Shown here: piece after piece, positions 57,401 through 64,000 of the stretch
Numbering within the stretch: the stretch's first letter is position 1
Layout: each line of letters begins with the position of its first letter
NCBI GenBank assembly: GCA_964017065.1
Contig: OZ024787.1
Coordinates: 13,212,044 to 13,276,043, forward strand
Origin: Haliclona indistincta
Taxonomy: Eukaryota > Porifera > Demospongiae > Haplosclerida > Chalinidae
Direction: 5' to 3'
DNA length: 64,000 nt
The notes under the pieces: model-generated
The model's input: only the letters and a program-made list of their open reading frames with translations
What the model was told of the DNA's origin: nothing
The model's database searches: none
Position numbers and translations under genes: made by a program

Positions 57401-60400
57401 TTAGACGTTACGTGATCATTGCGAACTCTGACTTAAGACACGCGTTCAACCGAAGATGGCTACCGCTGTGAGGTAAGCTCAGTACAAGTCTCTTGCGCAG
57501 CTTGTAAGATATACTTGACGCCGTGACAGGGATGATGCTGATAATCTGATACAGTTGTTGTATGATGAAAGTACTAGTTCAGACGAGTACTGTTTAAGCA
57601 GCGACATAGCTATCATCAAGCTCTCGATCCAGCTATCCAGTTTTTAGAGACAATTTTTACTCCAAAATGTGTTCATTTAGTGTGCTGGCAATCAGGTCAC
57701 TCTTTTGGACACTTGGAAATGAATTCCTTTGCCAGTGAGATACCGTACTGTACCTGAACGCAGGCATGCGGCTACTCTGGTGCTTTACTCACTGTACAAA
57801 GCAGAAATTCACGATCAAAGCATACCAACACAAGCGCTATACATCACACAACTAATTTTAACTCTGCAAACATCAAACAGAGGTAAATTCTAGCTGCTTT
57901 AGTCACAGGTAACTTGGTTACCTCTAGATTGCTGTCTACGCGTTCGAACGTGTAAAACGAGCTGCTGGGAGCGGTGTAAACGTGGGATCACGTGACATTT
58001 TGCCGTTCGCGGTTACGCGTTTTGATCAAAGAACGTGCAACTTAATCTCGCTATTCACTGGTGTGTATACAGGGAAAATCTCCAGTGGTAAAGCCACTAA
58101 TAGAATCACATGACTCACTCCACACAGTAAACAGTATTGACTGTGAGAGTAACTTCCGTCGGGAGTGGTTCACCCATACCGAAGGTAAGGCAGGCCTAGG
58201 TTTTGCTCGCTTTTTATACACAGCTATCTTGCTGATGCTAATGGGACCTCATAAACGATTGACCTCATTAATTATGTCAATGGTTGCTATGGTACAAGTC
58301 ACCTATTCCATGCCCACCTGCTAATAAACCCTTTCTTCAAAGACACAACCAGTGGAACAAATCGGATGTTCAATAAATCCTGGCATAAGTGACCGTCCAT
58401 GAGTTTAACAAACGAATTGTTAAGCCGTGTCCGCACTACAAAGTCGCATTAACTCTGATTCGGATCAAACTGATTCAAGCCGCATCGAGCACGTCCACAT
58501 TAAAACAAGATCAAGCAGAATTGAGTCAGTTGCTGACGTCGATCACGTCAGGTGACATAAGCGACAGTTTGCTGAGAGCTAAAGAAACTAGCCTAGTCAC
58601 GTACCTGCGCAAGGCTGATGTGTCCTACGCCTTGTTTTAGTTCCAGCGCACACTAGGACGGTCTTAGTCAGCGCTCAAGTTACTGTCTTCACAAAGAACG
58701 CCACGTGATCGAGACAACACCCAGACTCAATTCAGTTATGATCGACTTGAAAGTGGATTGGGACGAATACGCATTGAATCTGGATCTGACCAGGTTCGAA
58801 AATTTACGTGCAGTGCGGATGGAGCCAAGCCGCATTGAATGCAGTTTCAATGCGCATTGGAACGCCAGTGCAGACACAGCTTTACACGCAAATTCTCAAT
58901 GCAAATGTATGCACTAGGACCTCAGAGTGGTACAACTGTATTGTACCACTCATGAGCGGGTCTGGTGGCAACCATCATGGCGCACAGCAGGACAGTAGTG
59001 CCCGCATTGCCAACAATTTAGGTGAGGCACGTGACAGCATCCTTATACCAGAAGGTGAAGAGCTCTGTTGTGCGCACCTTATATAGACAACAAGCACGCT
59101 AACACTAGTGGGACTTCAAATGAGTAATAACAAAACAATTAATGCATGTCTCCTCGTGTAACGTTGGATTTGTTCGCACTCGCTTCCAGTCTGGTTGTTA
59201 AAAATAGACCACAAGCTCGTGTGTACAAATCCAATGTTACACGCGGAGCCATACATTAACTATATTACTTGCCCTACAACCAACAACCGCTTCATTGGTT
59301 ATCAAACAAAACTAAACAGTACCCAAGTCGCCTTTATAATCAAAGTGTAGGTGGAACATTCTAGTTAATCATCAGAGCTCGACAACGAGCCATGACGGTA
59401 ACTCTTCTTAGCACGGTCACCAAGAGCTAGCTTTAGCAATGAGCTTGTTGCAAGGCAACGTTTAATGTCTAACCCGTAATGAGGATGTCAAATCATGCAG
59501 CTTGTAATACAAAAATGTATTGGAATGCACACGCGTTGCTAATACCAGTTGGTATACTGTAGCTATGATATTACTAACTAGCTTAAGCAGAGACTGAATG
59601 AGTAATACAGGAATTATCACAAGAGGGTGTAGTCAAGATGGTGATGATACAACAAAAGAAACATTGCATAATCAGACAATGCTGCATATCATAATGCATA
59701 CATGGTGCTGTTGGTGTCTATAGGCAACTCATGAGGTTGAGTATAGAGGATAAAATTATGGATTTTCAAAACATAGTAAAAAATAATTTTATTATGATAA
59801 TAACTATGATATAATCATACATACACAGTGTTCTATGATATACAGTATCAGATCGAGCTTATATTGTACTTACCAACTTCCTTCAGATATTGAACTACTT
59901 CATGTTTCTTATGATCTCTCGCTATATCAAGTGCAGTCTCACCAAGCTGTATAAAAAGAACAACAGTGTAAGTCATGACACACAAGAAATCAGTAGGTAC
60001 AGGGTTAATAATAAACTATGTACAGGTCATCAACTGCAACAATTCATTATGTGATGAGTCATGTATCATAGTATTGTCAACACACACACAAAGACAAAAT
60101 AAGACACACGCACGTACATACACACAAGCCAGGACAAAGGTTTGTAGTAGGAACAATGATGATAAAACCACACAAAAGTAATGCATACATGTTGTAAATT
60201 AAAATGTCAATCCCATGGCCGGCGCAAAAGCCATCGCCGTACCAGTTCTTACCCAAAAATGGGTGACGACACTAACATACCCAAAGAGCTTAGAATTCAA
60301 GACAGCTATCAATCTGTCACACTTTCTGAGCATTCATGAAACTTTCAGATCTTGCTGTAGCTGTGCCGCATAAAGCAGCAATTAAAATAAAATTAATCCC

Positions 60401-63337
60401 AAAAACTTTCCCAGCGTTATGCACAAAGACAGTACATCACTATATCAGTCAAACTTAGCTGGCACCGACCCAGAACCCTCACGCATTGCATGTGAGACAA
60501 ACATATAAAAATAACAACAGATACCTGGTTTCTTTCGCATTTTTAAAATTTCGAGTGTTTAAGTTTATACTCGTGAAGCAAGCAGCTCTCAAGCAACTCG
60601 TAGATTATCTGTGCATCACACATTGAGTGTGATACAATACACACACTCACAATCACACATAAAGCAACTGTGAGTCGCATGCGTGCAGTTGTAAACTTGC
60701 TCGTGAGCGGTACTGTAGGTGCCACAATAACTGACCCTACAGTATTTCCTTATAACACCATAATAATTATTTGCATGTTTCATAAATTAGTAAGATTACT
60801 AAATCTGACACATTGAACTGAAAAGGGTTGACATGTCATCGTATGGAATGAGGAATGAATCAAACTAACATGATAAATTCACAAGTGTATTGTACCTTGA
60901 GATATGTAATAAACAAACTAGTGAAATTACAAGATACAATAACTACATTATACTATAATCCACATCAGTTGAGCTGTGACCATACAACTACCAACAACAC
61001 AACACTACCAGTTGATAATAATACTCACTTTGTTACTGACAGACGGGTCAGCTCCATGTTGAATTAGGGATTTGACAGTATCAAGATGACCAGTTTCAGC
61101 AGCAAGATGTAGTGGAGTGTTACCATACTGTGGACATAAAAGAGTGCAATTATCAGACAATTGTTTAGTACATGCATATTTTCACAAAATTCAAGAAGGA
61201 ATCCATATAATTGACCGTGCTATTAAGAGTAGCAGTGAGATTGGATTCCTTTCGCCAGCGTACTGTTGCTAGCTTTTAAACGCAGTAAACCACACCTTCA
61301 ACATTAGGCAGCGCCTGCTTCTACTTTCAATAGATGACATCAATAATAAGCTTTTGATTCAAGAATTTACTTTGAGAGATCACAGAATGTTTCCAACCCA
61401 CACATGATAATAAATGCTCACTTGTTACATTAAACACAATATTGACATGATCACATGCAATAGTACATGTCTCAATACCTCACAATATTGTGTACAGTGA
61501 AACCTGAGGTAGCGGTCACCTGAGTAACGCAGTCACCTCTCTATTGCAGCCATATGCTTGAGTCCCAATCGACATCTGAACAATATGATTTACTATCGAC
61601 TTGCCTAGTGCAGCCCTGTCTATTGCGTAAAGCGCCCACTCAACGAGCTTCTGTCAGTAACATGTAAAACCTTGTGGTGACCAAACAGAAAACCACACCT
61701 CTTCACTAACAGACGGTTGGGAATGACTAGCATGCTTAGCAATCGACAAATGAGTGACCACAGTCACCAGACGACCTTGCTACACTCTTTAGTCAACAGT
61801 GAGTAGCTCTAAAACACGTATAATGCTAAAATTATAAAAAACAAGCTTTTAGTGTCACAGAATCTCTACATAATCACACAACTTGCTGTAAGCATTATGT
61901 GTGTAATCGTACAGTAGAGACATGATATCAATTTCACTAGACATGTAATGCAGCTAGGTTTCACTGTACCAAGGTCCAAACCCTCTCATGAAGGATGGAC
62001 CAGCTGTGCAATAAACAAATATCCAGACAACTAGCCGTTCTTTGACCGTGTAAAAAGGCAAAGTTCTTGGTAGATTCTTGACTGTGCTATCACAGATTCT
62101 CCATTTATTTAAAATACAGAGAGCACAATACACATACAAATGTAATTGTCATGTGACGTCAAGGGTAATGCGCATCGACCACCCAATTAAGTGTGGCTTC
62201 CTATTCCGTACTGTAGTATCTATGCTCTGATCCATCACAATCTCATAATGTAGACACACTTTGTACTTACCTTGGAAACTGAACTGATATTAGCACCAGC
62301 ATTAACCAGCAGCTTCACTACTGCTGGATTACCATAGATAGCACTGCAGTGTAGTGGTGTGTATCCAAGCTATTGACAAACAAGTAAACACAACATGTTA
62401 TGATCATGTACTACGAGTGTCTCAGTAACAATGATCAACCAACAATAATCCACCATCCAGTACAAAACAATAGTAAACAAAACCAGATTTATTGTTATCA
62501 TCTTTGAATAATAATCAAAAATTCCATAAATGTGGCGGGTTACCATTCGCTCATGCATTGTGAATATTATAAGCTATGGTGAGGGCGGGACTCACAGTAC
62601 TACACAATACACGCCAATGGCGGAGATCAAGTTCAGAATTTTTTAAGATTCTGTGTAGAGAACTGTGTTTACTGACTAGTACGTACTTGTAGATAAACAA
62701 CTTGTGGAGGGATTGACATAGCACTTCTGGAATATGCGCTCGAGAGGTTTATGATGCTTTATATGCTGGTCACTAACACACCTATCTCCGTTTATTATTG
62801 GTCTGAAATAAGGTGCATTTCATTTGACTAACTCTACATGTCACGTTATCTTGAGTGAAAAATTTGTACAGCGTTCATCAGGCTGGGTATACTTTGCAGA
62901 TTTTCACAAGTCGTTGGCTATGTGCGGATGCACGATATGATGCTTCACAGCGAGTTTTGAGCTGTTCAACAGTCTCTATAGCAAAATGATTTAGCTCATT
63001 AATATTCATAAATGAACGGTAACCCACCACCTGAAAATGACATGTTTTCCAACTCTCATACACAACAAAAACCACATTTACTAAACATGTGACATGAAAT
63101 CATACTAACTACAGCACTGCAGGCATCAACAAGTGAAAACTAATGGACAAACTTCAAGTCCACCTTATCTGTTGATTCACTGGTGCACAAGAGGATCTAG
63201 CTCACTATAGAAATGTTACCATAATGTACACGTACCTCATCACGAGCATCAATAACTATATTTGTTTGTTGTAATAGTAGCTTTACCACATCTTCATGTC
63301 CTCTAGCAGCACTGATGTGTAGAGGAGTTTGTTGGTA
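54450..63337 (-). CDS. gene B: ankyrin / Roc-like GTPase-COR / Death-domain protein (5' end off window)
   Basis: Exons 63337-63236, 62369-62271, 61127-61029 and 59946-59874 (ankyrin repeats with TPLH motifs), 57226-55059 (GTPase-COR), 54976-54915, 54860-54787 and 54727-54450 (Death domain, TGA 54452-54450). All junctions have AG/GT sites and matching phases; the 73-bp exon ends in phase 1 and the GTPase exon begins at codon position 2. About 985 codons are visible. By family analogy it is a cytoplasmic signalling scaffold: ankyrins bind a ligand or partner, the GTPase-COR switches, and the Death domain recruits. No inactivating change is seen. The intron 57227-59873 holds two MITE-like elements and dispersed repeats. 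Confidence 0.8.
55059..57226 (-). CDS. GTPase-COR exon of gene B
   Basis: Single 2,168-bp exon. P-loop GASCVGKT (about 57138-57115). A low-complexity linker with tandem SSSRGTTPLP units (about 56900-56790). DIGGQPE as the G3 motif (about 56585) and IGTYLDQ at the G4 position (about 56315), where classical Ras-like proteins have NKxD, so nucleotide specificity may be relaxed. A COR-like region follows to the end. The donor ATG|GTGAGT is at 55059. Confidence 0.82.
57336..58045. mobile_element. TIR element in gene B intron, ends GATTAAGTTGCACGTTC
   Basis: Inverted ends GAGATTAAGTTGCACGTTC (about 57340) and complement (about 58022-58042), possibly with TA duplicated. On the plus strand a start-like ATGGCTACCGCTGTGAG|GTAAGC at about 57457 and a later open piece (DDADNLIQLLYDESTSSDEY, about 57532-57591) hint at a transposase 5' end. 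Superfamily uncertain. Confidence 0.55.
58420..58900. repeat. dispersed repeat (copy of 52103-52370) plus unassigned sequence
   Basis: 58420-58660 is homologous to 52103-52370. 58661-58900 has imperfectly inverted CGCATTGAAT/ATTCAATGCG motifs, suggesting a decayed MITE. 58901-59138 is non-coding with nothing recognised. Confidence 0.5.
59143..59255. mobile_element. 113-bp TTAA-target MITE (piggyBac-type)
   Basis: Ends TGCATGTCTCCTCGTGTAAC and, inverted, TGTATGGCTCCGCGTGTAAC. TTAA at 59139-59142 and 59256-59259. Non-coding, in gene B's large intron. Confidence 0.7.
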
Positions 63338-63880
63338 CTGAAACAAAACAATAAAACATCAGTTGTCAATGACAGACACAGTAACAACAATTATTATCTT
63401 ATTATGAACCTCACACACTCCATGCAATCAAACAGTGTGTGTACTGCTAGCTGGTTACCAATATTCTTAATAAATTATACATTATATATTATACAGTGAC
63501 ATAATCACAAGATGTAACCATATGACTAGTCTCATTGTCAGCAATGTACGTGGTCATCAGATGGAATTCTGTTTACTATATGCAAACGATAAAATAAATC
63601 TTCAAATACCCGTGGGTAGTCACAGCAACAAGAACAACTATGACTGGTGCTTGCACTATGCTGACAGACCAAAGAGGACCAGTAGATTCAACAGAAGCAA
63701 CTTCATAACTTGCAGCATCTCAACAAATCGCAAGAGTCCTGTGTAGACCCAACGACCACAAAGAGAGAGTATTGCTTTGATTTAATAAAAAGCCTTGGAA
63801 ATCTGTTCACTCAATAGTCAATCTGTCACCATAACAAGTTTGGTAGCTTAACTCACATATAGCATTGTACGAATCTGAAA
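59822..63880 (-). repeat. segmental duplication, compact copy (paralogue of 519-12955 + 34126 on)
   Basis: Introns as well as exons align with the left locus in the same order and orientation, for example 59822/519, 60755/1205, 60840/4103, 61240/5215, 61450/6505, 61990/7325, 62225/11230 and 63869/12946. The right copy lacks at least seven large insertions present on the left. It carries two of its own (about 60195-60405 and 61995-62215). Confidence 0.85.
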
Positions 63881-64000
63881 TCTGCTAAAAACCCAGAGAT
63901 CAAAACTTTCTAGACTTTCAGAATTTATTCACAAGATTTAAGATTCTGTGTAGAATCTTAAATCTTAAAACCCAGAGATCAAAACTTTCTAGACTCAAAC

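Overview
This looks like animal nuclear DNA: spliced genes with GT-AG introns, ankyrin/GTPase/Death-domain and NACHT-type receptor genes, and a very dense and varied transposon load. The mix of innate-immune families with KDZ-type and 'fungal-type' DDE transposases suggests a demosponge such as Amphimedon. That is inference from content, not a database match. No bacterial operons, RNA genes or CRISPR arrays were seen.

Host genes. At the right end (54.4-63.3 kb, minus strand) is an ankyrin-repeat / Roc-like GTPase-COR / Death-domain gene. Its exon phases and splice sites agree, and its 5' end lies beyond the window. A paralogous ankyrin gene lies at 0.57-12.4 kb, with a further ankyrin exon at 37.2 kb (minus strand). 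The two loci are a segmental duplication (about 0.52-12.95 kb plus 34.13 kb, against 59.82-63.88 kb). The right copy is compact. The left copy has been swollen by insertions, so the right copy serves as an 'empty site' that dates and bounds many of them. Between the loci are a 3'-half protein disulfide isomerase pseudogene (49.8-52.8 kb, plus) with three lesions and a NACHT/Death receptor relic (53.5-54.2 kb, minus).

The nest at 12.96-34.13 kb. A 21-kb block, flanked by a 9-10 bp duplication that is single-copy in the paralogue, is one ancestral ~4.3-kb KDZ (Kyakuja-Dileera-Zisupton-type) transposon. It has inverted minisatellite arms and a broken transposase gene. Inside it are a foldback TA-element (itself holding a Helitron-like repeat), a hAT-type MITE holding a Ty3/gypsy element that holds a LINE with a 2A motif, a small hairpin MITE, a 4.1-kb TA-target transposon that carries a HIRAN-domain protein gene beside its transposase, and another Helitron-like repeat.

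Other accessory DNA. There is a hAT element with perfect 8-bp target duplications at 8.1-11.0 kb, and TTAA-target (piggyBac-type) MITEs. A cluster of Mutator-like elements with 9-bp duplications lies at 40.8-44.1 kb, one holding a RecQ-helicase-like fragment. A 4.6-kb array of 48 x 96 bp at 44.6-49.2 kb is built as two copies of a 23-unit block, and a 200-N assembly gap follows at 49.56 kb. A ~1.25-kb repeat family with A|T targets, no target duplication and a 3' hairpin ending in CTAA occurs five times and looks like a non-autonomous rolling-circle element.
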